DNA of 64,000 nt from Gracilariopsis chorda. Lineage: Eukaryota; Rhodophyta; Florideophyceae; Gracilariales; Gracilariaceae. Under the pieces are notes generated by a model that was not told the origin of the DNA, searched no databases, and worked only from the letters and a program-made list of their open reading frames with translations. Below, one piece after another: positions 10,810 through 22,396 of the stretch; position 1 is the stretch's first letter, and every line of letters begins with the position of its first letter. The stretch is from contig NBIV01000193.1 in NCBI GenBank assembly GCA_003194525.1, positions 1 to 64,000 on the forward strand, given 5' to 3'. Both the position numbers and the translations under genes were made by a program.

Positions 10810-12203
10810 GCGATTTTGATTATTTTTTGCTTTATTTTAGGAATCCTGACCACCATAAGAGGGCTATAAAACCGCAAACCCCGCAAAATGCAAAACGCTT
10901 GAGGCAGAGGGTGTCTGGTGAGCAAGATAAACATGCCGCACGGAGTAAGCTGAGGCAGGCTACTCGTCTGCGCAGAAACGGGTGTGGTACCCCCAAAGAC
11001 GCGTGCGATGCCTATGGGGAACGGTACGCCACGAGGTGTGGCCTCCTATAGTCTTCAAGCCAAGCGGAAATTTCCCCTGCGTTCGTTTTTGGAAGGGTAA
11101 GGAATCTGTAATAAACCTGTACAGCACATTCGCAAATCTAAAATTTGCTAATAAATGGCAGTTTTATTTCAATTTGTAATCTGTCATAAATCAGAAACCA
11201 GACGACTGCTGGATCTGAAGTTTTCTGGCACAGACAGCTTCCAGCTTTCTTGCACAGCCAGGAAGTGAAAGGTCTCACGAACCGAAAACCAGGGATCTCC
11301 GCTGCGCGACGAAAAAGGTTTATGTCAAGACTTTTGTGCACTCGACCAAGATCTTTTAAAGGTCGGTCGTTCCCATCGTCTTTCTGCGGCGACTTTCCCA
11401 TCCGTTTAAACATGCATTGGGCTAGTACACCCACCCTTTCGATGCGTAGATGCTCTCCGCCCCTAACGATCTTTTCCTTGTACGTACTTCGATCGGCCAG
11501 GTGTCACCGCACAGTGGAATGGCTAATGCCGCTCGACCATGGTCCCTTCTAAGCGTCGAACGTGGATCTGTAGATGCTTTCAGTCTGGATGGAAAATCCA
11601 GATCATCCATTTACTGGTTCGTGAGAAATATACGTTGCAAAATGCCGAGCAATTAGTTGCTAAGGGCAACCCTAGCGGACATGACCGATTATGTTCAACA
11701 CCGTCCCTCGTTTAATACTGGCATTCGTTGCTACAGAAGGCGCGGTTGCCGTAAGGTTTTCTGTTCGCATCTTGCTCTGTTGCAACGTAGAAATTTGATC
11801 ACCATCGCACCGACCTTTGCAAATATTTGTCTACCGCACCGTATCGCTAACCTCTCGCACGCCCATATCTTTTGCTCCCCAAACTGCGGCCCGAGTGTGT
11901 GATTGAAGCAATCATCACAAGTCTTTTCGTTGTGAGGAGTACGTAGCACACAGAGCTTTACGGACGTGATGTACTTTAGCGTGTCGCTACAGTTGCCATA
12001 AGGCAGGTACGTATAGCTTTATGAAACCATTCTACTCCAAATCTCGGTGTTGTAGTCGCGTACGCTGCAATACTTGCTCAAGAACTTCGTGTACAGAATT
12101 CTCATTTTTCCGAGCTATTTTTTTCTGCACGCCCGTACCACCGACCATCCTTTTGAGAGCTTCCCTTTCTGACGCAGCTGCATATGCAGCGGAGTAGAAT
12201 ATT
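10810..12203. other. Unassigned spacer with short open fragments
   Basis: Nothing supported as a gene. A minus-strand segment at 11949-11731 is cysteine-rich (CDDCFNHTLGPQFGEQ..., later CNRARCEQK), and another at 11434-11138 is basic. Neither is recognisable, and both may be chance frames or remains of an old element. Confidence 0.25.
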
Positions 12204-13185
12204 TTACTCAGCCATGTTCTTCAGTCTATTGATCTCTTGGGTAACCTCCAAAATGCGTCTCTGCTTTGCACTCTGGAGAACACCCAGTGATGACCCATCA
12301 CTGCAAGAAGCTCTCCTCAACTGCTTTTTGCGCGTAGTAGAACGAGCAGGCACTGCAATAGGATCAATCATGGCGGCGTCAGCAACATTTAGGTCCGGAA
12401 CAATGGCAGAAGCCGAACCAGCATTATTGGGTGCGTCTGCCACCAAAATGAAGGAGTGATCACTTTAACACTGCTCCGGCTCGCAATACTCTACAACTGG
12501 CGCCGCACATGATCCCCTCGGAGAAAGCCCAATTCGCGTCGGCCTAAAATTCTGGTCAGTGAGGTACGTTCCTTTATTCTGAGAAGAACTGCTTTGGACG
12601 CATACAAATTCTGAGTGCAAAAATTGGATCACTGCGTCCACGTGCGTGTCGTCTCCTGTGTGTCCCGTTGGGAGATCTTGAATGTCCCCGGAATCGTTTC
12701 CACAGCTTACCCTCTTCTCGGCAGTTTTTTCGTTATGTATGGCTTGCATTTTCCATCTTCAATTCAATGCAAAGCTTGATCAGCCATTCATCCTACCCTT
12801 GTGCCAGAACGGCCATCGTGGGGCTGGAACTCAGCGCCATAACTACTTCATCCATCTTGTACCAATGTTGCTGACACGTTTTATTGAATGAGAACATGCC
12901 GTATATGTCCATTTCTCTCATTGATCGTCATAGTTGTGTGTTTCAGGCACGGTAAGCTCGCTCATTTCTCGCCCTGTCATCACAGTTATCGGTGAAAGCA
13001 AGTAGCTGATTCTGAAGGTTGTTCAACTTTTTTGTGCGTTGTGTGCCTTCACGAATGCATCGGCCTACCGAGAGGGATTCTATCTGTGCTTGTTGTCGCG
13101 TGGAGCATTCTCTGCTTCTGAGAGACGTATTTTTTCTGCTAACGGATCTGGAGAGGGATGAAAGCGCGCAGCATCGCGAGAGCAC
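12204..13185 (-). pseudogene. Fragmented coding sequence of unknown family
   Basis: Three minus-strand open segments run in order: 13185-12943 (QIESLSVGRCIREGTQRTKK), 12749-12465 (LPTGHTGDDTHVDAVIQFLH) and 12446-12204 (ending QRRILEVTQEINRLKNMAE, a helical tail). An open stretch near 12860-12750 (KMDEVVMALSSSPTMAVLAQ) links the first two. They could be exons or a broken gene. The Ty1/copia element inserted about 70 bp upstream of the first segment, which may have separated it from its promoter. No domain recognised. Confidence 0.25.
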
Positions 13186-13254
13186 TTGAATTGCGGATGA
13201 TGCTAGAAGAACAAGATTTGGGAAGAAGAGGGGTGTAGAAAGGCTACGGAGTAC

Positions 13255-13259
13255 GTATG
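13255..13259. repeat. Target-site duplication of the copia element, left copy (GTATG)
   Basis: The five bases before the 5' LTR, GTATG, are repeated exactly at 19436-19440 after the 3' LTR, as expected for a Ty1/copia integrase product. Confidence 0.9.
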
Positions 13260-13614
13260 TGTGAATGTGTGGCTGTAAGCTGTACTTTCACGTGAGCTCC
13301 CACATGGGTGGAAGCTGCAGTACCAGCTAGAGTAATTTTATTTAGTCTAGCTACTACACCGTCTCGGTCTCCACCCTGGAGGAACAAGATAGACAAGTAG
13401 AAGATTAGCAGTAAAGGACCATACGGTTGTCCGTATCCGGCTGCGTACAGAGGCTGTTGTCAGCTCTGGTCTTCTACGTCTATCCTACTCTACCGCATCG
13501 CTCTATCGTAGCTACTTTGACCTACAGGTTTCCGCATACCGCTTGTAGTCTACACCACAGGAGTGCGCCTACCGCCGTGCCAGTGCAAAGGGCCCGTCAT
13601 CGGAGAAATCGTCA
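13260..13614 (+). repeat. 5' LTR of copia element
   Basis: 355 bp, TG...CA ends, matching 19080-19435 except for one g/c change (near 13310), one c/a change (near 13477) and a one-base indel (near 13555). Confidence 0.95.
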
Positions 13615-13646
13615 ATCCGGATTTGGTTTCTTTGTAGTATTACCTC

Positions 13647-15412
13647 ATGGCGGGCAGTTCTAACGACGCGCGTAACGCGCAACGTGACGCACTTCTCAAG
13701 CGTCTGGATAATTTCAACTCTCGTGACTATGTGTCAAGTTCCGTCTTGGACCTGGCGAAGTACTTGTTGAATCTGTACCCAGCTGATGGGACGAACAACA
13801 CCGAAATGGTACAGGCAGACATCGAAGCAATTCTACCGGCATCGGTCGTCATACTCAGCCGAGAAACCTTCCGTCAGGTACATATGCAGTTGTACTACTG
13901 CACGACACCGCACGGTTTTTCAACGCTTTCCCGATTCCACTGACCGTCATGGAATCTCTCACTGCTACCGATCAGGCTAGTCGAACCATTATGGCATTTG
14001 TGTGGATTGCCTCCGCATATGGTTAGGACAAGACGCAGACCCTCGAAATTGTCGAAGCCTACAGGAAGATTCGCTTCTCGAATCCCTACTACGCCCAACC
14101 ACCTGGATACCATTCTCCTCTCCAACCTCCGCCGTCCTTCCACGTGCAAAATCAGCACTCTCCGCATTCGGTTGCCCAAAACGAGACCACTGGGAACCAG
14201 AACGGAATTGCTCCAAGTGCGCCGACCGCACAAGGAATCCACCAAGGTACTCTTCCACCCTCAGGACACATGACCGCTTCGGTTTCCCCACAGTATCCCA
14301 CTAGAGATACATCGAAAAAGGCTGCATCTATTGCGACCTACTTCAAGGATTCGAAGTTCACTGGTTCCAAGGAACAGTCCATTCGGTACACCCTTAGGGG
14401 CTTCGAAGTTTGCGCTCACCAGTTCGAGCTTTCGCAAGAACAGTGCCAGAAGTTCTTAGTGAACATCTTTGGTGGACCCGCTCGGGACTTCTTCTTCGAG
14501 AACACCGCACCGGATATGTCTTTTCAGGCAATGGTGAAGGTCATGCTCAACGAGTATGATAATGACGCTCGTCAACTCGCCGCACAGGCAGAGTTGGAAC
14601 GCATCACCATCGATCAGGTGATGAAGGACAAAGAACAGACCGACTCTGATTCAGGTTTGACCAAATTGGTTGACAAGATCAATGCCCTTACTCCTCAGGC
14701 GCCCCCACAATTCCGTTCGGATGAGCACAAGAAACGGTTCCTGCGTAAGGGCGTTCTTACCCAATCTTGGGCAGAGACTCCTATATCGCAGATGACTACC
14801 GCTAGGTTCACCTTTAATAGGTTTGTTACCGCTCTTAGGGAACAAATCCAATTAGAGGAAGAAAAGAAGACCCTCTCTGGTGGTGCCTCATACTCCTCTA
14901 CCGGTACATTCTACCAGCAATATGGTATACCTCCCAACCTTTACAAGGGCCGTTTTCGGACGCCTAACAAACACTGCAACCCCATCGGGAAAGATGGCAA
15001 GCGTATGCAGTGCCATATATGTGGAAGCGAAGATCACTTCGCCAAGGACCATCAAACTGGTTCGAGGTTCAACCGCATTCGGAATAATGTAGCTCAATCC
15101 CTCAAACAGGGAACACCAGCTATCCACGTCCTTTCAGAGGTCGTTAATGCCTTAGGGGAAGATGAAACTTCATCTGAATCCGATCCGGAACCACAAGAGA
15201 CAACAGATTTGGAAATGTTCTACGCGATGACATCTACTGACCACTTGGATGAACCGAATACCTCAGAGGAAATTAATCTGACCAACTATATGGACGAAAG
15301 AGAATTCCAGACGCATCTGTCTTCCACAACTTCTTCACCTCCTATGGTTACCATCGTGCCGAGGAAGCAGGTTCGCTTGAAGAACCGTTCGGATTTTCGT
15401 CAGGATGCCTAG
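13647..15412 (+). pseudogene. gag: Copia Gag (nucleocapsid) with frameshift and stop
   Basis: ATG at 13647 (MAGSSNDARNAQRDALLKRL) starts Gag. The frame changes near 13915-13945, close to a T5 run, then has a TAG at 14024-14026. It continues in that second frame to TAG at 15410-15412. The protein carries a Pro/Gln-rich region, a capsid-like helical region (14330-14870) and a zinc knuckle at 15011-15052 with spacing C-X2-C-X4-H-X4-H, so the usual last cysteine is histidine. Role: RNA packaging and particle assembly. As written, the full protein cannot be made without bypassing two defects; sequencing error at the T run is possible. Confidence 0.85.
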
Positions 15413-18400
15413 AAGGTGCACTTGCTCCTAGACATCCACTTAAGGTGTCTGCCCACCGCAGCACCGTCCCCAGGCGCAAGCGCTTCGAGCGTAACCGGCA
15501 CAGGAAGGAAGTCGTAGACCTCACTCCTGTCTACAGTTCTTCGTTCACAAAACGGACTGAAAAGGGATTCCGTCCTGGCTTTTGCGTTGAAATAGGCGCA
15601 CCGCGCTACGTTGTCGATATCACGGAAGCCCGTAGGATATATCACCGCACTGGGAAAAGGTTACGACTACTGCGATCCAATCGCAAGTTCAGATTCGCAG
15701 ACTCGGTATATGACTCCTTAGGAAGAGTGATGATCCCTTTGGACACACCATCGGGGATACCCACCATACCGGTTTTGTTTGATGTGATATCAACCGACGT
15801 TCCTGCCCTAATGGGAATGGATGTGCTCGATGAACACAAGTTGACTCTCTTCACAGTCACCAATACGCTAATCAAGCGGACCATAGTGGATGATGGAGAC
15901 AACTCCTTCGCCATGGACGATTGGCACATACCCCTAACGAGGTTTGATGGACATCTCTATGCCCAATACTCCGTTCCGGTTTTAACGATGTTCAGTACTC
16001 AGCAGTTAACGAAGCTGCACCGACAGTTCTTCCATCCATCTTCGGAGAAACTGTACAACCTCTTAAGAAAAGCACGACCGGAAGACACCACCACGGAGAC
16101 ACAAAAGCAACTCGAAGACATCAGTCGCTCTTGTGATCCCTGCCAAAGGATTCAGGCTGGACCAACTCGGTTTAAAGTTTACACTGGTACCGAGAACATT
16201 CGGTTCAATGAAGAAGTCATCATTGACATCATGTACCTCGATGGTAAACCAATTCTCCATATGGTGGATGGGCAGACACACTTCTCCGCCGCTTGGGTTT
16301 TGTCAGATGTATCAACAAAGTCCATCTGGAAGTGTGTCGTTCAGTGTTGGATACTGATATACACTGGCATACCGAACCGTATAAAGGTGGATCAAGGCTC
16401 CGCATTCGGGAAAAATTTCATTTCCCTCGCCAAGGCCTCCAACATTAATGTTGTCCGCACGGGAATAGAAGCCCACTCGTCTATGGGTATTGGTGAACGC
16501 TACCACGACCCACTGCGAAAGACTTTCAGGAAACTGAAGCTTCCTTCACCCAAAATGGACTCCGGCATGCTTCTCGCATTCTCAGTTTATGCGATGAACA
16601 ACACCTTAGGACCAGAAGGATTAGTGCCGTCCGTATTGGTATTTGGGGAATTTCCCTCACTCCGCACGATCGGCGAAGACTTGTAGTCTAGAGCCACTCT
16701 GGACGAAAGGGCCAAACTGGCAAGCACCGCACGGAGGGAGATGAAGCAAGATATGGCGAAGCTCCGCGTTCAACGCGCATTGCGTCATAATGTTCCGCCT
16801 TCGGCTAATGCAACATACCAAGTTGGTGACAAAGTCCTCGTCTGGAGGGAGAAGCTAACTGCAAACCGTGTCGGGGAATGGATCGGACCCTTTGAGGTGA
16901 ATAGCGTGGATAACAACTCCAAATTGGTTTACTTACGCTTATCGCCCGACTCGGACTTAAGCTCCTTCAGCTTTGCACAGGTTAAACCATATGTATCCGA
17001 CTCAGAGGTAACGCACACTCACATGTGTGAGCTCCTTAATGGTTTCTTGAAATACCGTTCAAGCTCTTATGATGTCTACATGACTGAGATTATCAGTGCT
17101 GCCGACCCCCGCTCGAAAGATCCCCGGATGACGGAGGCAAAGAAGGCCGAACTCCGTGGACTTTTAGAACGAGGCACCTTTAAGGTCATTCTTAAGCAGG
17201 ACATTCCACCAGACGGTAATGTTTTACCTGGACGATTTGTTTTGGTAATCAAGTCTACAGAAGATGGTGAAGAAACGTTCAAGGCCCGATATGTTATCGG
17301 AGGAGACCGCGATCGGATGAAACACCTCATGGCGCACTACAACCAGACACTTCAGCCGCAAACCGTTCGGATAATACTTGCACTCTCAGCCCTCTTAGGT
17401 TACGATGTCTGGACTAATGAAATTACGCAAGCTTACTTGCAGTCAATGGAACCGCTTTCACGCGATCTCTATATCGCCAACCCCGTTGAGGAATTCGAAC
17501 TCGAGCCACATCAGTGTTTGCAGCTCCTGAAGCCCCCCTATGGTCTTTGTGAATCAGGTGACCTTTGGTTTGCCACTATGGACAAACATCACCGTTCGGA
17601 CTTGGGGATGAAAGCGCTACGCTCTGACCCCGCGCTCTACTATTTGATCCGCAACGGCATCTTTATAGGTGTATCAGGGTCATACGTCGATGACCTACTC
17701 CGCTCTAGGACGAAAGACTTCCGCAGGATATGCAAGTTGACCAGCGAGAAGTTCGAAGCAAAGCCTGACTCAGAACTACCATGCACCTTTACAGGATTTC
17801 AAATTGAACAAGACCGTTCCGGTAATGCATGCATATCGCAGCAGAAGTATGTCGGGAAGCTGAAACCGTTATCGGTCAATTGCACCTTTGAGGACTTCGC
17901 TTCAATCCGCATGAAGCTTGCTTGGCTCGCTCATTCGCGTATAGACATTCTATACGAAGTCTCACAGTTCACGAAAGTCACACGCGATCGCTTTGACGCA
18001 GACCGCAAAAAGATCCTAAAGGAAGTGGACGAAACCATACAGGTATTGAAGAAGTACCCAGTATCGCTGTACTTTCCTAAATTGGACATCGACTCCTTAC
18101 AGGTTCTTGGTGTATCAGATGCATCGTTCGCCACCAATGCGGACTTAACTTCTCAATTGGGCTACCTCTTGTTCCTTTCTGACCGCTCTGGAGCTGTGTT
18201 ACCAATTGGTTTCAAGTCCTACAAGGCGCGCAGAGTCACCCGTTCGGCGTTTGCAGCAGAACTCATCGCCTTTGTGGACATGTTCGACATCGCCTACACT
18301 CTGTCGACCGAACTCGGACTTTTACTCAGTCGCTCACCGCTACCGGTTTCTCTCCTGACGGATTCGAAGTCGCTCTTCGACATTATCCACAAGGGGTCAC

Positions 18401-18609
18401 GCACCGCAGAGAAGCGATTGATGATAGACATCGCTATCGCCCGTGAAGGATACCGCTTTGGACAGATCTCCGACATCGGTTTTATTCGCAGTGGCCAAAA
18501 CTTGGCGGACCACCTCACCAAAAGGACGGACAGGAGACCACTTCGGACTGTTCTCCGTAAAGGTTACTGGCATGTGAAGCCAGTGCAGTTCATACTTCGT
18601 TCGGATTAG
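15253..18609 (+). pseudogene. pol: Copia Pol: protease-integrase-RT-RNase H, one internal TAG
   Basis: The pol frame opens at 15253, overlaps the end of gag by 160 nt in the -1 frame, and runs to TAG 18607-18609 with a single internal TAG at 16684-16686 between integrase and RT. The protease region has 'VEIGAP' (Glu codon 15589) where D-[ST]-G-A is expected, then 'LMGMDVL'. Integrase has an HHCC finger (His near 16018, CDPC at 16132-16143) and a D-D-E core at codons 16225, 16390 and 16495. RT has 'NEITQAYLQ' (Glu 17419 where the first catalytic Asp is expected) and YVDD at 17683-17694. RNase H keeps SDASFA, AAELIAF, LTDSKS and NLADHL. Two Asp-to-Glu changes at catalytic sites and the stop suggest an inactive enzyme set. 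Confidence 0.92.
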
Positions 18610-19079
18610 GAGCTGCTCTTCGCACAGATTTGGACTCGCACCTTCATGGTTGGGATGTGTTCTACCAAGTTCTGATCTTACCTTCAGGTCTTGCAAAAGG
18701 AAATGGACTACGACCGCACGGGGGAAAAATTAATCACCAAGAACGGAGGCGTACGGCACTGAATCCGGAAAGCCCCTCTTATCCAGCGTAGCCGGACCCC
18801 TCAATTCTGCGGTACCCGTGTATGGGCACCACAGCTAAGCACGTCCGCGCCCTCACGTCTGTCGACGCAGGTCAGTTCTCACTGCCGACAGGGGTGCACC
18901 GCATGGTATTTATAGCCGAAACGCCACGTGTCAGGTGATTTGGCTGGAACGCGGGTTCGAGTCTTGGTACCTGCCACCTCAGGAGGATGATAAACCGTTC
19001 TACCGCATCGGTTTGCTTCTTTTCTTTGTCTTGTTCATGACTACATCACCGTTTGGAGCTCCCATGAAAGTGGAGGGAG
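18610..19079 (+). other. Copia 3' untranslated region with polypurine tract
   Basis: 470 bp between the pol stop and the 3' LTR, with no ORF. The terminal 'gaaagtggagggag' (19066-19079) is the polypurine tract that would prime plus-strand DNA synthesis. Confidence 0.8.
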
Positions 19080-19435
19080 TGTGAATGTGTGGCTGTAAGC
19101 TGTACTTTCACGTGAGCTCCCACATCGGTGGAAGCTGCAGTACCAGCTAGAGTAATTTTATTTAGTCTAGCTACTACACCGTCTCGGTCTCCACCCTGGA
19201 GGAACAAGATAGACAAGTAGAAGATTAGCAGTAAAGGACCATACGGTTGTCCGTATCCGGCTGCGTACAGAGGCTGTTGTCAGCTCTGGTCTTCTAAGTC
19301 TATCCTACTCTACCGCATCGCTCTATCGTAGCTACTTTGACCTACAGGTTTCCGCATACCGCTTGTAGTCTACACCTACAGGAGTGCGCCTACCGCCGTG
19401 CCAGTGCAAAGGGCCCGTCATCGGAGAAATCGTCA
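19080..19435 (+). repeat. 3' LTR of copia element
   Basis: 356 bp, near-identical to 13260-13614, starting right after the purine tract and ending GTCA before the GTATG duplication. Confidence 0.95.
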
Positions 19436-19440
19436 GTATG
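19436..19440. repeat. Target-site duplication of the copia element, right copy (GTATG)
   Basis: Exact repeat of 13255-13259. Confidence 0.9.
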
Positions 19441-19746
19441 GAAAGGAGAGAGAGACTTTAACGAGGTGGGATATGTCAAGGCCACCCCGTCAAAATCCTT
19501 TTCGCGTCAACTACTGAAGCGAAAAGTACAGGCTGTTTGTTGCTACCATTTGAGTTCTCAAAACCTCCACCATAAAAATAAACTACTGACGGAAACATGT
19601 TTATTTCTCAACTGATTTGAGAGGCCATTTGATCGACCACGAAACGATCGTTTCCCACACGACTTTACCTCTCAATGCAGGAGGGTAGATTTGCGTCACC
19701 GAATACGGCTGCCGATGTCGTTCTCCTGAAAAGGGGGTGAGCCACG

Positions 19747-20232
19747 CTACAATGAAGCGGCAAAAGAGATTTGCAACTGCTCTTCTCTGGAGCCAATTCT
19801 CTGAATAGCATGCAGAGATAGAGAGGAACACGTACAAGGCACTGCTATTATCATTAACCACAAAAACTGTCTACTGCAGAAGGCGATGCTCAAGAAGAGG
19901 ACACCAAAGATGAGCAATGAGGTTGCAAATTTTATAAAGGTTGTAGTGTACGAGGAGATGACCCATGCAAAATATACGTTGAAGAGCCACGATAGATTGC
20001 GGAGCTTTCCGCGGAAAATGCGGTTCCTTCCTGACTCTGCAACCTGACCGTCACAAACGGCGAAGTTGGGCATGAACCAATCATTGGACCGTGGATGCCT
20101 CACAGGGTCCTGGAAGTAGCGGGGATGATTAATGTTCGACATGGTTTGTTCGAAATCCCTCCTTTTCTGCAGGCAGAGAGACGGCCGCGCAATTGCTGGC
20201 CGATTTGGGCGTAGTCTGCGATGTATGGACAC
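19747..20232 (-). CDS. Hypothetical protein with hydrophobic segments
   Basis: Minus-strand ORF of 161 codons; a likely real start is the inner Met before SNINHPRYFQD (about 20142). A polar N-terminal part (RNRIFRGKLRNLSWLF) is followed by two or three strongly hydrophobic stretches (FATSLLIFGVLFLSIAF, FLWLMIIAVP), suggesting a membrane protein. It ends in a serine/arginine tail. No family recognised. It lies between the copia element and the tnp2 relic, so it may be a piece of a host gene or of the second element. Confidence 0.3.
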   Translation of the reverse strand: MSIHRRLRPNRPAIARPSLCLQKRRDFEQTMSNINHPRYFQDPVRHPRSNDWFMPNFAVCDGQVAESGRNRIFRGKLRNLSWLFNVYFAWVISSYTTTFIKFATSLLIFGVLFLSIAFCSRQFLWLMIIAVPCTCSSLSLHAIQRIGSREEQLQISFAASL

Positions 20233-20290
20233 AGTATCGCCGGATCTGATAGCATAAGAGAGGGAAACTGATCCCGTCGATCATCAGAAG

Positions 20291-22396
20291 ATGCTCTCAC
20301 GATGGTGTATCGTCAATGCAACCGACAATGTCAGTCTGCCTCCTCCTGGTTTCCAAATAGCAGCTTTGGATCGCTTTCGGTCCTTTTGCCCATTACATAA
20401 GGATCTTCTCCAGCTATGCGTTGAGTTTTCTCTGAAAGAAAGTGTGATGCAGAGAATATACAAGATAATGTATGGCATGAACGTGACTCTCGCTAGACAT
20501 GGAAGCAAGCCCTACCTTGCCTTTAAGACTGCTACGACAAACTTGGTGAAGTATAGCCAGCCGTACAGCGAGCATTTCGAATGCTGCAGCAATCATTTGC
20601 TCTTCGTTCATAGTGATGCAACGAGCTGGGTGGCTCCTTGCAAAGCTTGCAGTGATGAAAAGCTGCTACCGTCAAGGACAATTTTCGAGTACATCCGTTT
20701 ATTGACCAGGGTCAGGAGCTGGGTGGCGGACGAAATGTCTTGTGAGCAGCTTTTCGAGTACTGACACAAGCACTGGACCATACTGGCCCAGTTAGGTAGT
20801 TTATATACAGATGTATTTGATGGTTCTGTCTACAAAGATGTAGGGATTCAGTTGGAAGTTTCCGAAGATCTCAAATTGCGCGTATTACTTTCCATATTTA
20901 CCGAGGGTTTCCAGACATCCGACAATAGTCACTACGACTCCTGGCCAATCAGTGCCCTGGTTCCCAACCTTCACCCGCGCACACGCTTTTTGATGCGAAA
21001 AGTTGTACCTCCCGGCTTCTTCAAAGTTCCAAAGGAACCTAAAAGACTTGACACATTTCTCATTCTTATCATAGATGAGCTGAATTCCATTAACAACAAA
21101 AGGGGGAGACAGCTGGTTTTCCGTGCTGGGCAAACACGAAGCGTTTATGTTCACGTTTTATTGTTTTCAGACGACTTACGGACCATGGCGACGATTTCTG
21201 GCACCACAGGTGCGTCCGGAAATTTTCCATGTCGCTTCTGTGACTTGGAAGGCACCTTCCTGCCCAGCTCGAATTGGTTTTACTCCCCATCCACGATTCG
21301 AGGACAGCTGAACTGAAGGATGAGAATTATACCTCAATATCAACTCCATGACCCGGAAAAGAGGTCTTTGGCTGTGATAAAGCGCGTGCTTGGGCTGCTG
21401 GACGTAGAGCCTCGGATTAGCATGGCAGAACGGAGGTGCAGTTCGAGGGCTCATGTAATTAAGTGGAAGATGGAACTCCTTGGACTTCCAACACTCATCC
21501 ACTACAAATCGTTTCCAATAGATATGATGCATGAAACAATGACAATTACGCGCAATATCATGGAAATCTGGAATGGAGGCCATTTGCACCTATCACACCT
21601 GCACGGCAAGCAGCAAGATTATGTTATGGCTCAGGAGGGATGGAAACTGGTGGATGAAGAGCTCCTAGCGTTAGTACAGGGCACTTGTTATAGCCTTTTT
21701 GGAGCTCTTCCATGGATTATGGCGACCTACGCTAGTTGGAAAGGATCCAAGTGCAGGCAGGTCATCCTTCACTACTGTCTCATTGTACTAGACGGTTTCT
21801 TGCCAGTGAGGTATCTGAAGGGAGCATAGCACTTTTCGTGGCTTTTTAATCTATGAAGAAGGCCTTCTCTCTCTCAGAGAAATGTTGCCGAGATGAAGAG
21901 GCATGCCGTTGCATTTGTGCATCACATGGAGCAGGACTACTACCGCTACAGCCCACGAAGGCTCGGCATTTGCAAGTACACACTCCACCAGCTACTAGAT
22001 CTTGCAGAGAACGTTGAAACCCTGGGTCCACCGCTGAAATACAGCTAATGGTGGATGTCAAGATACGTGGGCTGGGTGAAACATCCCCTGAACGCGCGAA
22101 ACCTTGCTGCGGAATCCCTCACCGAGAATGCCGAACTCCTTGAAAGCTACACTCTATTCTTCAAAGAGGGTTTCGCTGAAGATTGTAGCACATCCTCAGG
22201 AAATGATTCGGATGTCGAAAAAACTGAGCTCGTGGAAGAGGCTTTTTCGCTGCTGCATTACGTGGGTGCGTGGCCCTTGAATGGTCCAACTCTTCGGAGA
22301 TTGAACCAAAAGAACCTGCCCGCCGACTACGTTAAACGTGCTGAAAATGTTGGAGCAGGTAGTGACTTAAGCGGTATCAATGGAGATATGAGTTAG
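20291..22396 (+). pseudogene. tnp2-type (EnSpm/CACTA, Plavaka-like) transposase
   Basis: A single reading frame runs for 2.1 kb, interrupted only by stops at 20762 (TGA), 21314 (TGA), 21827 (TAG), 21854 (TGA) and 22046 (TAA). Family landmarks appear in the usual order: 'EGFQTSDNSHYDSWPIS', 'PPGFFKVPKEPKRLDTFL', the zinc-type 'GNFPCRFCDLEG', 'FPIDMMHETMTITRNIMEIW', then the C-terminal 'HHMEQDYYRYS' and 'WWMSRYVGWVKH'. These match the tnp2 transposase domain of CACTA/Plavaka elements, which cuts DNA with an RNase H-fold DDE core. Stops without any frame change mean substitution-only decay. I could not find CACTA-like ends. Confidence 0.8.

Larger units (their letters stand above)
13260..19435 (+). 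mobile_element. Ty1/copia LTR retrotransposon, structurally complete, coding-defective
   Basis: A 6.2-kb element bounded by LTRs of 355 and 356 bp that begin TGTGAATG and end GTCA, flanked by GTATG on both sides. The internal order is gag with zinc knuckle, protease, integrase, reverse transcriptase, RNase H; integrase before RT identifies Ty1/copia (Pseudoviridae-type) rather than Ty3/gypsy. A purine tract (gaaagtggagggag) ends at 19079 next to the 3' LTR. I see no canonical TGG-starting primer-binding site directly after the 5' LTR (13615 on). The LTRs differ at only three positions, so insertion was recent. Frame breaks and stops in gag and pol mean this copy probably needs help to move. 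Confidence 0.95.

Noticed and set aside
13989-14304. Overlapping ORFs on both strands in the copia gag region
   Set aside because: Shadows of gag; the frame with zinc knuckle and capsid-like composition is 13949-15412.
15253-15412. A specific slippery heptamer for gag-pol frameshifting
   Set aside because: No X XXY YYZ sequence with correct phasing was found in the overlap.
18930-18985. tRNA-like B box (gggttcgagtc) inside the copia 3' region
   Set aside because: The arms do not pair, there is no matching acceptor stem about 70 nt upstream, and the context is retrotransposon UTR.
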